A stretch of 40,084 bases of DNA from an uncultured Pelagibacteraceae bacterium (GTDB taxonomy: Bacteria; Pseudomonadota; Alphaproteobacteria; Pelagibacterales; Pelagibacteraceae): positions 1 through 40,084 of the forward strand of contig CACDDC010000009.1 in NCBI GenBank assembly GCA_902551455.1. Direction: 5' to 3'. Below, one piece after another: positions 32,584 to 40,084 of the stretch; position 1 is the first letter of the stretch; each line of letters opens with the position of its first letter. The translations under genes were made by a program, and so were the position numbers. The notes under the pieces are model-generated. The model was not told where the DNA came from, did no database searches, and saw nothing but the letters and a program-made list of their open reading frames with translations.

Positions 32584-34919
32584 GATTTAACCCTAGTTTT
32601 TTCTGGATCATAAAATGGAAATTCAACTACTTTAGCTGCTATTCTTTTTTGATGACCATCAATTTTTCCAATTTCTACTTCTGTACCCATTTCTGCATGA
32701 TTAACATCAATTCTACAAAGAGCAATATTTTTGTTAAGTTTTGGGGATATACAACCACTAGTAATTATCCCAATTTGCGATCTCTCCAAATGCACACAGT
32801 CACCATGGTTTGCTTTTTCTTTTCCAATTAGCTCTAATCCTACCAATTTTTTTTGAGGGTTTTCTTTTCTTTTAATCAAACTTTCTTTTCCAATAAAATC
32901 TTCAGTTTTAGTTTTAAGAGGGACTGTAAAACCAACCCCTGCCTCAAAAGGATCAACCTGTCCGTCAAATTCATTTCCAAAAAGTATTAATCCAGCTTCA
33001 ATTCTTAATAAATCTAAGGCGCCAAATCCAGCAGGAATTAATCCTTCGTCTTTACCTGCTTCCATTACTTGATCCCACACTTTAGGAGCATCTAATGGAT
33101 GGCACCAAATTTCATATCCTAATTCTCCAGTGTAACCTGTTCTTGAAACTATTAATGGTATCCCCTTTAAATCTCTAATTCTGCAAATTGTAAATCTAAA
33201 CCACTGAAGTTCTGAAATTGAAGGTTGAGTAGGAGGTGTAAAAATAAATTTTTCAAGTATTTTTCTACTATTAGGTCCTTGTAGAGAAATATTATTAATT
33301 TGATCTGTTGAATTTTTTATAAAAACTTTATAGTTTTTTTTCTTAGCTTGTTCTTTTAGCCATTCACCAGCATATTCATCTCCACATATCCACCTAAAGC
33401 CATGATCACTCATTTTTAATAATGTACCATCATCAAACATTGTTCCGTTTTCATAACACATTGATGAATAAACAACTTGTCCAACTGAAAGTTTTTTTAA
33501 ATTTCGAGTAAGTGTATAATTCATTAGTTCTTCTGCATCAGGTCCTAAGATTTCAAATTTTCTAAGTGACGAAAGATCAATTACAACAGCCTTTTCTCGG
33601 CAGGCAGTATATTCATTAATTACTCCATGTTTTGTATAATCGTTAGGTAGCCAAAACCCCCTTGCATCAACAAAATTTCTTGTGAGCTTAGATGTTCTTT
33701 CGTGAAATCCAGTATTTCTTGTTAATTTTTTTTCAGAGTCTGTTTTCATTCTAAATGCAAAAGATTTTGTAAATTCCTTCTTTTTATCATAAGTTCTAAC
33801 AAAAATATCAGTAGGATTCCATGAATTACAAGCGTCTATATCACTTGGACACGCCGTAGTTCCGCAAGTTAGATCTTTTAAAGCCTTAAACATTACGTAA
33901 TCTCCTGGTCTAGCAAAAGACTCATCAGATAAAACTGAATTAAGCCCTCCTGCAGATGTATTAAAAAAAAGATTTATAGCGTGCCAACCTCTTTTTTTTT
34001 GAGTTCCATATTTTTCCATAGTTTCATTTAAATTATCAGAACAATTTGGATGGCCAAAGTATCCCGAGTCCTCATAATATTTTGATGTACATGCTAAATT
34101 AAATGTATCATGTCTTCCAACTGTATCTCTAATTACTTCAACTAAAGGTTCATGATCAGTATCATAAAACTTTGAAAATAAACCTGGTCCAGGAAAAGTA
34201 TTTCCCATAAAAGTTCTTGTTGTTTGCCAGTCTAATCCTTTTTCAATTCTTTTATCTAATTTTTTTGTGTCAAACGCTACAAAATCAGAACATTGCCTTC
34301 CAGCAGGAGAAATTATTTGTATATAATCTCCTTCTTTAACTTGGTAAGAGATAGCAGTTTTACGATCTATATTAGTTTCATTTAATGGGTCATACATTGG
34401 TTCTGGAATTACCGTATGTTCTTTATCTTTAGTTATTTTTGCTCTCTTAATAAAAATTGTTAAATCAGTAGGAGGAGTTTGTTCGTGAATTAACATTTCA
34501 GGCCCAGGAGCTGCAAATATACAATAACATTTATCTTTAGATTTTAATTTTAATTTTTCTCCCCAATTTGTATCCTTATCAAAAACTTGTGAAGATTTTG
34601 CTTTTGCTATATCCAGATTTCTTTTTTTAAGTTGGTATAATGCTGTTAAAGAACTTTCATTTTTTTTTAAAAGTATTTTTTTTATTTTAGATTCTTTTTT
34701 ATTTTCTTTTAAATTTAAAATTGAGAGATCTGACTTTCCTTCTTTATTAAAAATTGAAATTTCACAAATTTGATTTCCTTCATTGTTTATAACTTCTATT
34801 TCATCTCCAGGTAAAATTTGAATTCCAGTTAAACCACCTCCGTTTATCGTATATCTTTCAACTCCAGGTGGTAATACATTTAATCCAGGTTCTTTTATTT
34901 TTGAACTAGTTGTACTCAT
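32580..34919 (-). CDS. tdm: Trimethylamine N-oxide demethylase (DUF1989-GcvT fusion)
   Basis: A 779-residue two-domain enzyme. The N-terminal half (to about 390) is DUF1989-like: PGDEIEVINNEGNQIC; DYIQIISPAGRQCSDFVAFD; FGHPNCSDN; CGTTACPSDIDACNSWNPT, with Cys/His/Asp groups able to bind metal. The C-terminal half is a GcvT-type tetrahydrofolate domain (SRTGYTGELGYEIW; GFGALDLLRIEAGLILFGNE). This fusion defines Tdm, which converts TMAO to dimethylamine and formaldehyde, the latter captured on tetrahydrofolate. It is divergent from tmoX and shares its promoter region, and it is coupled to the flavin oxidoreductase downstream. Confidence 0.92.
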   Translation of the reverse strand: MSTTSSKIKEPGLNVLPPGVERYTINGGGLTGIQILPGDEIEVINNEGNQICEISIFNKEGKSDLSILNLKENKKESKIKKILLKKNESSLTALYQLKKRNLDIAKAKSSQVFDKDTNWGEKLKLKSKDKCYCIFAAPGPEMLIHEQTPPTDLTIFIKRAKITKDKEHTVIPEPMYDPLNETNIDRKTAISYQVKEGDYIQIISPAGRQCSDFVAFDTKKLDKRIEKGLDWQTTRTFMGNTFPGPGLFSKFYDTDHEPLVEVIRDTVGRHDTFNLACTSKYYEDSGYFGHPNCSDNLNETMEKYGTQKKRGWHAINLFFNTSAGGLNSVLSDESFARPGDYVMFKALKDLTCGTTACPSDIDACNSWNPTDIFVRTYDKKKEFTKSFAFRMKTDSEKKLTRNTGFHERTSKLTRNFVDARGFWLPNDYTKHGVINEYTACREKAVVIDLSSLRKFEILGPDAEELMNYTLTRNLKKLSVGQVVYSSMCYENGTMFDDGTLLKMSDHGFRWICGDEYAGEWLKEQAKKKNYKVFIKNSTDQINNISLQGPNSRKILEKFIFTPPTQPSISELQWFRFTICRIRDLKGIPLIVSRTGYTGELGYEIWCHPLDAPKVWDQVMEAGKDEGLIPAGFGALDLLRIEAGLILFGNEFDGQVDPFEAGVGFTVPLKTKTEDFIGKESLIKRKENPQKKLVGLELIGKEKANHGDCVHLERSQIGIITSGCISPKLNKNIALCRIDVNHAEMGTEVEIGKIDGHQKRIAAKVVEFPFYDPEKTRVKS

Positions 34920-34946
34920 TTTTTCTTAATAACCTGCATTGAACAT

Positions 34947-34975
34947 ATTATATCTAAGAGATGTTGACTATACAA
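34947..34975 (-). promoter_or_regulatory. Promoter of tdm, overlapping the tmoX promoter
   Basis: On the minus strand TTGTAT (34975-34970), a 17-base spacer and a perfect TATAAT (34952-34947) lie 27 bases before the tdm ATG. The -35 hexamer touches that of the oppositely directed tmoX promoter. Confidence 0.6.
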
Positions 34976-34992
34976 TTAATTAAGCTCATACT
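34964..34992 (+). promoter_or_regulatory. Promoter of tmoX, overlapping the tdm promoter
   Basis: TTGACT (34964-34969), a 17-base spacer and CATACT (34987-34992). Start of transcription would fall near 34999, so the mRNA would begin with the GTTTATATAAAC palindrome. The divergent tdm promoter shares the same DNA, so the two cannot easily be occupied together. Confidence 0.6.
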
Positions 34993-34998
34993 TAGACA

Positions 34999-35020
34999 GT
35001 TTATATAAACGAAAGGGGAA
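34999..35020 (+). promoter_or_regulatory. Leader palindrome GTTTATATAAAC plus strong ribosome binding site of tmoX
   Basis: GTTTATATAAAC (34999-35010) is a perfect 12-base palindrome at the expected 5' end of the tmoX mRNA, followed by the Shine-Dalgarno AAGGGGAA (35013-35020) and ATG at 35024. It is the same arrangement as in the PotD-like gene and amt. Confidence 0.5.
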
Positions 35021-35023
35021 AAT

Positions 35024-35986
35024 ATGAAGAACAAACTACCAATAATAATTGGTGTTGTTGTTGTTATAATTGGATTAATTTTCTTTATGCAGGGTGGAGA
35101 TAAATCTGCAAAGAAATCTGGCGATAGTGCTGAACCGATTGTAATACCAACTCATAACTGGTCTAGCCAAGTGGTTATGGCTTACGTTATAGGTGGTATT
35201 TTTGAAGCTAATGGCAACAATGTTAAATATGTTCCAGCTGACTCTCAAGCTGTATATGAATCTATTCGTATAGGTGACGTAACAATATCACACGAAGTTT
35301 GGGAATCTGCTTTTGGTAAATCATTTACTACAGCTCTTGATAAGGGCGGTATACTTGACTGGGGTGATCATGAAGCAAGAACTCTTGAGGATATGGGATA
35401 TCCTGATTGGGTTGCTGACAAATGTCCGGGTCTACCAGATTGGACTGCTTTGAAAAATCCTGATTGTGCTGCCGCTTTTGTAACACCTGACTCAGGTGGA
35501 AAAGGTCGTATGTTAGAAGGGCCTCAAACTTGGCACGGAGATTTAATACCTCAAAGAATTGATGCTTTAGGGTTAGGAGATCTTTGGGTTGTTAAATTTG
35601 CTGGAAGTGCTGATGCGCTTTGGGCAGAATTAGCAGCAGCTAAAAAAGAAGACAGAGGAACTATAATCTTTAACTGGACTCCAAACTTTACAGATGGTGC
35701 TGGTTTCACATTTATAAAATTTCCTCCATACACTGCTGGTTGTAGACCAGAAGATGGTGGTGATGGTAAATGTGGTTCTCCAGATGGTTATTTGAAAAAG
35801 GCTGTTAATGCAGACTTTCCAAAAACTCATCCAGGAGCAGCAGACATTTTCAAAAAAATGTCATTCTCTACTGGTCAAATTGGTGCAATGGCAGCTTTAG
35901 TTGACCTTGACAAAATGACTCACGAAGATGCAGCTAAAAAATGGTTAGCTGATAACGAGTCAGTTTGGAAAGCTTGGATGAACTAA
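35024..35986 (+). CDS. tmoX: TMAO-type ABC transporter substrate-binding protein
   Basis: A 320-residue exported binding protein of the glycine-betaine/choline type (OpuAC fold). It has an N-terminal hydrophobic segment (about 5-22) that may act as a signal or anchor. Aromatic residues able to cage a quaternary or N-oxide amine occur at Trp46 (THNWSSQV), Trp93 (EVWES) and Trp218 (NWTPNF). A Cys240-Cys250 loop (GCRPEDGGDGKCGS) rich in Asp/Gly looks like the metal-binding hairpin I recall from TmoX. It is divergent from tdm, has its own promoter and a strong terminator, and the ATPase and permease genes follow two genes later. Confidence 0.88.
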   Translation: MKNKLPIIIGVVVVIIGLIFFMQGGDKSAKKSGDSAEPIVIPTHNWSSQVVMAYVIGGIFEANGNNVKYVPADSQAVYESIRIGDVTISHEVWESAFGKSFTTALDKGGILDWGDHEARTLEDMGYPDWVADKCPGLPDWTALKNPDCAAAFVTPDSGGKGRMLEGPQTWHGDLIPQRIDALGLGDLWVVKFAGSADALWAELAAAKKEDRGTIIFNWTPNFTDGAGFTFIKFPPYTAGCRPEDGGDGKCGSPDGYLKKAVNADFPKTHPGAADIFKKMSFSTGQIGAMAALVDLDKMTHEDAAKKWLADNESVWKAWMN

Positions 35987-36014
35987 TTATATAGCATAAA
36001 AGCTAATAAAATAT

Positions 36015-36050
36015 AATCTCTCCCGACATGTGTTGGGGGGGATTTTTTTT
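36015..36050 (+). terminator. Intrinsic terminator after tmoX
   Basis: A 14-bp stem (36015-36028 with 36031-36044, three G-T pairs) and a two-base apical gap (loop of four or more if the top pair opens) is followed by T8. It lies 28 bases after the tmoX stop and separates the abundant binding protein from the rest of the transporter genes. Confidence 0.8.
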
Positions 36051-36076
36051 TATAAAATTTTGTGTAAAATGTAAAA

Positions 36077-36454
36077 ATGAAAAAATATTTCTTTATTATA
36101 ATTTTAAGTATTTTAATTTCATCTTCGGCTTCAGCTCGTAAAGTAGGTTGTAAAGAAGGAAATTGTACAGATGGTTTTGGTTTATGGGTTTCTACAGACG
36201 GTACAACTTATGAAGGAGAATGGGCCGGAACAAAAAAAAATGGTCAAGGAATCGAAACTTGGCCTAATGGATATATTTATAAAGGTGAATTCAAAAATAG
36301 CGAATGGAGTGGGCAAGGCACTTTAACTTTTCCAAATGGTGCAACTTACGAAGGAGAATGGGCCAATGGTTTTATGAATGGAAAAGGAACATTTACTTGG
36401 TCAGATGGTAAAAAGAAAACAGGAGTTTGGAAAAACGGTAAATTAGAAGAGTAA
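36077..36454 (+). CDS. Exported MORN-repeat protein
   Basis: 125 residues: a Sec signal peptide (MKKYFFIIILSILISSSASA, cleavage near 20-21), a short Cys pair (GCKEGNC at 24-30) and then about four MORN repeats (TYEGEWAGTKKNGQGIETWP; IYKGEFKNSEWSGQGTLTFP; TYEGEWANGFMNGKGTFTW; GVWKNGKLEE). MORN repeats bind lipid or protein at membranes; a specific role is not known. It lies between the terminator of tmoX and the rest of the transporter genes, and the next gene follows after seven bases. Confidence 0.85.
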   Translation: MKKYFFIIILSILISSSASARKVGCKEGNCTDGFGLWVSTDGTTYEGEWAGTKKNGQGIETWPNGYIYKGEFKNSEWSGQGTLTFPNGATYEGEWANGFMNGKGTFTWSDGKKKTGVWKNGKLEE

Positions 36455-36461
36455 TTAAATA

Positions 36462-37013
36462 ATGTTAGAAATAAAATATTTAAATAAATTAAAAGAGTTA
36501 TCCGAACCTGTTAGACAATTTGGTGGTCTAGTTTCAATAACAGTTTTGGTAATTTTATCTTTTACTATTTTAAATATTTATTGGGGGGAAGGTGATGAAT
36601 TAATTAGAAAAATGAAAATAGAAGAAGAAAGAATTGCAAAAGAAAAAAAATTAAATGAAGTGATATCAAGTCTGCCCTCTGGCATTGTAGTATTCTACGA
36701 TGGATCCGATCATTATAAATTGTCCAAAGAACAATACGAAGCAGTATGTAATATAACTAAACTTATTCCTCAACGTGCTATCATGGCTGCTCATTTCCTA
36801 AATTATAAAGCTTACGAATTATATACTATAAATGGTAATAAAATTAATGATACTTTTGTTAAATGGGACAAAGATAAAAATAAATGTTTTGCTGGTTACA
36901 CAGTAAGTGGAAGTAATGTTGGAGTGAATGAAACAGCAGCTGTTTCTGGAGAAGTTTTAAGTTTTTTAAGCACAGGTATTGATACTAGGGTTTATTTTAT
37001 TAAAAATTTTTAG
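36462..37013 (+). CDS. Single-span membrane protein of unknown function between tmoX and tmoV
   Basis: 183 residues: a short cytoplasmic head, one membrane helix (about 24-44, LVSITVLVILSFTILNIYW), a charged Lys/Glu-rich coiled stretch (about 47-66) and a soluble C-terminal domain with two cysteines (Cys96 in EAVCNITK and one in NKCFAGYTV). I do not recognise a family. It follows the MORN gene by seven bases and ends just before the leader of tmoV, so it is probably co-transcribed with the MORN gene and the transporter. Downstream of its stop is an orphan SD-like GGGAGGAG. Confidence 0.75.
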   Translation: MLEIKYLNKLKELSEPVRQFGGLVSITVLVILSFTILNIYWGEGDELIRKMKIEEERIAKEKKLNEVISSLPSGIVVFYDGSDHYKLSKEQYEAVCNITKLIPQRAIMAAHFLNYKAYELYTINGNKINDTFVKWDKDKNKCFAGYTVSGSNVGVNETAAVSGEVLSFLSTGIDTRVYFIKNF

Positions 37014-37076
37014 GGAGGAGAACAACAATTATATAGATTTTATTTTAACTTAATATCGTATAACTTGTTTAATGAA

Positions 37077-38108
37077 ATGACTGATGCTGTAATTAAATGT
37101 GAATCTGTCTACAAAATATTTGGCACAAATGCTAAAAAAATGCTCCAAGAAGCAAATGGAAATGTAGACGCAAAAACATTCCAGGAAAGTGGATGTATTG
37201 TAGGTGTGAATAATGCTTCGTTTGAAGTTTCAAAAGGAGAAATGTTAGTTGTTATGGGTTTATCTGGTTCAGGAAAATCTACATTACTAAGATGTATTTC
37301 TAGATTGACAGATGCAACTGGTGGAAAAATTTATATAGAAGGTCAAGATTTACTTTCATTAAAAGAAAAAGAACTTATCGAACTTAGAAGAAACAAAATG
37401 GGAATGGTTTTCCAAAGTTTTGCTTTACTTCCACATAAAACAGTTTTGGAAAATATTGCTTTTCCTCTTCAAATTAAAGGAATAGAAACTGAAAAGACTA
37501 TCAATAAGGCTATGGACATGGTTAAACTAGTTGGTCTTGATGGAAGAGAAAATTATTTTCCAAGAGAACTTTCAGGCGGACAACAACAAAGAGTAGGTAT
37601 CGCTCGATCATTAGCTGTAGAACCCGATATTTGGTTTTTAGATGAACCTTTTTCTGCATTAGACCCATTGATTAGAAAAGAAATGCAAGATGAATTTTTA
37701 AGACTTCAAGAAAAATTAAAAAAGACAATCATGTTCATTACTCATGATTTTGATGAAGCGCTAAAACTTGCTGATCGTATAGCGATTATGAAAGATGGAA
37801 TAATAGAACAGTTAGACACCCCAGCAAAAATTGTTTTAAATCCAGCTACTGAATATGTAAAAAAATTTACTGAAGAAGTTCCAAGAGAAAAAGTTTTAAT
37901 AATAGAAGATGTAATGGATGCACCAACCACAGACAATTTAAGCAATCTAAAAGTTTCAAAAGACGAGATAATAGAAAATGTAGCTGAAAAGATTTTATCT
38001 CAAGAAAAATCAGTAGGTGTAACTGACAAAAATAATAAAATTGTTGGAACTGTTCATCCTTCAAAAATAATCCATACTGTTTTTGGAGGAAGAAAAGAAA
38101 ACAGTTAA
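37077..38108 (+). CDS. tmoV: TMAO/glycine-betaine-type ABC transporter ATP-binding protein
   Basis: A 343-residue ATPase of the ProV/OpuAA group. A long N-terminal segment typical of this group (IFGTNAKKMLQEANG) precedes Walker A GLSGSGKST (61-69), signature LSGGQQQ (165-171) and Walker B IWFLDEP (185-191). The C-terminal 70 residues resemble a reduced CBS region (SVGVTDKNNKIVGTVHPSKI). I chose ATG 37077 over TTG 37065. No SD precedes either, while a GGGAGGAG motif lies about 57 bases upstream with the frame open in between. The permease starts three bases after its stop. Confidence 0.88.
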   Translation: MTDAVIKCESVYKIFGTNAKKMLQEANGNVDAKTFQESGCIVGVNNASFEVSKGEMLVVMGLSGSGKSTLLRCISRLTDATGGKIYIEGQDLLSLKEKELIELRRNKMGMVFQSFALLPHKTVLENIAFPLQIKGIETEKTINKAMDMVKLVGLDGRENYFPRELSGGQQQRVGIARSLAVEPDIWFLDEPFSALDPLIRKEMQDEFLRLQEKLKKTIMFITHDFDEALKLADRIAIMKDGIIEQLDTPAKIVLNPATEYVKKFTEEVPREKVLIIEDVMDAPTTDNLSNLKVSKDEIIENVAEKILSQEKSVGVTDKNNKIVGTVHPSKIIHTVFGGRKENS

Positions 38109-38111
38109 ATT

Positions 38112-40084
38112 ATGGAATTATTAAAAAAATATCCAAAATTATTCCAATGGTTATTTTTGTTAATTATATTTTTTGCCTTATGTTTTGCAATTGATGTTCC
38201 TGAAACTTATAAATTTATAAGGGGCCAAGCTGAATTTGTTAAAGACCCAAATCAAAGTACTTACATTCTTTTTGGTAAAGAAGTAAGGTATTATGCATTC
38301 GATAATTTCTGGAGACTACCCCCATTGCTTGGGTGGTTACCTATTTGGATAAATGATGGCTTATTTTTCTTATTGAATGAATGGATGCCAATGGAATTTT
38401 GGGATTCAGCTACACAAGAATATAAAACTCGACCTTTAGTTCTACAAATATCAAGAACTATAACTGCGTTTATGACATTTCTTATAGAATTTATTAGAGA
38501 AATTTTATTAGGGGGTGTTGAAACAATTGTTGCATTTACAAGTTGGAATTTTGTAAGTGCATATCCATGGGCAAAATTACCAGGTTTACCTTGGACAATT
38601 GTTGCTGCTGGCGCAGCTATATTAGCTTACAAATTGAGCGGTAAGGGTTTAGCTATATTTGCTGGTTTGGTAATGATTTATATTTCAGTGTTTGGTCAAT
38701 GGAAACCTTCAATGCAAACACTTTCTTTTATATTGGTAGCGGCACCACTTTCTTTTATTTTTGGATTGAGCTTAGGAGTTATGGCTTATAAGAGTAAACG
38801 TGTTGAGAAAGCACTATATCCAATACTTCTAGTTATGCAGACTATGCCTCAATATGCTGTTTTAGTTCCTGCTATGGTCCTGTTCGGTATAGGTGACCAT
38901 GCAGCAGTTATAATAACAATGGTTGTTGCTATTCCACCAATGATCTTATTAACCTTGATAGGTCTTAGAGGAGTATCGCCAGAAGTTATTGAAGCTGGTA
39001 AAATGAGCGGATGTAGTAATTGGCAACTTATGACCGAGGTATTAATTCCAACTGCAAGAAGAGATATTCTGATTGGTGTTAACCAAGTCATTATGGTCTG
39101 TTTTTCTATGGCGGTTATTTCAGCTTTTATAGGAGCTAAAGGACTAGGATGGAATTTATTGTTAGCTTTAAATCAATTAAATATTGGTTTAGCATTAGAA
39201 GCAGGCTTATGCATTAGTTTGATTGCAATACTTTTAGATAAAATGTCTTTGGCTTGGGCAAATAAACAAACTGATTATTTCGGTAACCTGACATTTTACC
39301 AACGATATAAAAACACAATATTTTTTGGTGGAGCTGTAGTAGTTGGAGCAATACTTGCCCTAGCTGGATCTTTTTTCTTTAAAGAGGGTTTTAATTATTT
39401 ATATGAAGTTCCTCATAATAAAGGAATATCAACTGCAGATTTTTGGAACAAAGGTGTTGATTGGATTTTTGATACGTTCTTTGTATACATAAAAGCATTT
39501 AATACATGGTTAATAACCCAAGTTCTTCAGCCAATGAGAGCATTATATCTTGGAATGCCAGCAGTTGCTACTTTAGTATTAGTTGTAGGAGCAGGTTATA
39601 TAATTGGTGGAATTCGTTCAGCTTTTACAGTAGGCGGATTAACATTATTTATAGCTCTAAGTCCATGGTGGGATAGAGCTCTAGTTACAACATACATGGC
39701 AACTTTTGGGGTTATTATATCTTGTACAATTGGATCGGTTGTCGGAACTTTATGCCAACAAAACAAATATACTACAAATTTTATGTTAGGAGTCTGTGAT
39801 ATTTTTCAAACTTTTCCGTCGTTTGTATATTTAATCCCAGTAATGATGCTTTTTGGAGTTACAGATACATCAGTATTAATTGCAGTAATTGTTTACGCAA
39901 CTATACCTGCTACAAGGTATACTATTGAAGGTCTTAGAAGCGTTCCACCTGCTTTACATGATGCAGCTACAATGTCAGGTGTAACTAAAATACAAAGATT
40001 ATTCAAAATAGAATTTCCTCTAGCATTTCCTCACATGATGTTGGGTTTAAATCAAACAATTGTATTTGCATTGTTTATGGTAAT
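38112..40084 (+). CDS. tmoW: TMAO/glycine-betaine-type ABC permease, tandem two-domain (3' end beyond window)
   Basis: The frame stays open from ATG 38112 to the window end, at least 657 residues. It contains two binding-protein-dependent transport domains in one chain: the first coupling loop reads EAGKMSGCSNWQLMTEVLIP (near residue 294) and the second DAATMSGVTKIQRLFKIEFP (near 616). About 100 hydrophilic/amphipathic residues lie between the first membrane helix and the next. The ProW-like permease of osmolyte importers is usually one domain that dimerises; here the dimer is fused, as I recall for TmoW. It completes the importer with tmoX and tmoV. Confidence 0.88.
   Translation, partial: MELLKKYPKLFQWLFLLIIFFALCFAIDVPETYKFIRGQAEFVKDPNQSTYILFGKEVRYYAFDNFWRLPPLLGWLPIWINDGLFFLLNEWMPMEFWDSATQEYKTRPLVLQISRTITAFMTFLIEFIREILLGGVETIVAFTSWNFVSAYPWAKLPGLPWTIVAAGAAILAYKLSGKGLAIFAGLVMIYISVFGQWKPSMQTLSFILVAAPLSFIFGLSLGVMAYKSKRVEKALYPILLVMQTMPQYAVLVPAMVLFGIGDHAAVIITMVVAIPPMILLTLIGLRGVSPEVIEAGKMSGCSNWQLMTEVLIPTARRDILIGVNQVIMVCFSMAVISAFIGAKGLGWNLLLALNQLNIGLALEAGLCISLIAILLDKMSLAWANKQTDYFGNLTFYQRYKNTIFFGGAVVVGAILALAGSFFFKEGFNYLYEVPHNKGISTADFWNKGVDWIFDTFFVYIKAFNTWLITQVLQPMRALYLGMPAVATLVLVVGAGYIIGGIRSAFTVGGLTLFIALSPWWDRALVTTYMATFGVIISCTIGSVVGTLCQQNKYTTNFMLGVCDIFQTFPSFVYLIPVMMLFGVTDTSVLIAVIVYATIPATRYTIEGLRSVPPALHDAATMSGVTKIQRLFKIEFPLAFPHMMLGLNQTIVFALFMV

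Noticed and set aside
1..40084. tRNA, rRNA, CRISPR arrays, insertion sequences, riboswitches
   Set aside because: No repeat array, transposase, cloverleaf or known riboswitch core was recognised by eye; intergenic gaps are nearly all under 135 bases. A covariance-model scan would be needed to exclude small RNAs.

Overview
The window is AT-rich, gene-dense DNA with very short intergenic gaps, many overlapping start/stop codons and several non-ATG starts. Gene content (Tdm/TmoXVW, GmaS and MgsABC for TMAO and methylamine use, several substrate-binding ABC systems, an alphaproteobacterial-style YfgM-like/BamB pair) points to a streamlined marine alphaproteobacterium of the SAR11 (Pelagibacterales) type. 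No rRNA, tRNA, CRISPR, insertion sequence or phage gene was seen.

Layout. (1) 1-9156: the start of a 3-hydroxyisobutyrate-dehydrogenase-like gene (minus), then a plus-strand run of an Asp/Glu-racemase/EutA-like protein, a DoeA/EutD-like M24 hydrolase, a spermidine/putrescine-type ABC transporter (PotA, PotD, PotB, PotC) and a fused 3-hydroxyacyl-CoA dehydrogenase/enoyl-CoA hydratase that is split by a frameshift. The logic is uptake and breakdown of a small nitrogenous compound, possibly ectoine-like or a polyamine. (2) 9145-20205: mostly housekeeping: cyclophilin, a zinc-peptidase-like protein, an agmatinase-family gene broken by two apparent single-base insertions, an aldehyde dehydrogenase, an ArgE-like M20 deacylase, CsaA, a LysE-family exporter, aconitase, a YfgM-like protein, BamB and a cupin-like protein. 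(3) 20210-40084: a large methylated-amine region. On the minus strand, reading from 34919 downwards: tdm, a FAD amine oxidoreductase, glnT, mgsA-mgsB-mgsC, a 133-aa unknown, amt, two tiny membrane proteins, gmaS, a diaminopropionate ammonia-lyase-like enzyme and a photolyase. Divergent on the plus strand are tmoX, a MORN protein, an unknown membrane protein, tmoV and tmoW (cut by the window end).

How region 3 works together. TmoXVW imports TMAO. Tdm (DUF1989-GcvT fusion) demethylates it to dimethylamine and passes the formaldehyde to tetrahydrofolate. Methylamine is captured by GmaS as gamma-glutamylmethylamide, MgsABC turns this into N-methylglutamate, and a flavin oxidoreductase would regenerate glutamate. 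Amt handles ammonium or methylammonium. The usual dimethylamine monooxygenase genes (dmmABCD) and the extra subunits of N-methylglutamate dehydrogenase are absent from the window. A second glutamine-synthetase paralogue, a single-subunit flavoprotein and an unknown 133-aa protein are present instead. This is the most interesting biological gap here.

Regulatory structure. Back-to-back overlapping promoters serve tdm and tmoX. potD has its own promoter and intrinsic terminator. The leaders of potD, amt and tmoX all carry a GTTT(N0-4)AAAC palindrome next to a strong Shine-Dalgarno sequence. Three apparent +1 insertions in homopolymers cluster at 8.2-10.9 kb and may be sequence errors rather than real gene decay.
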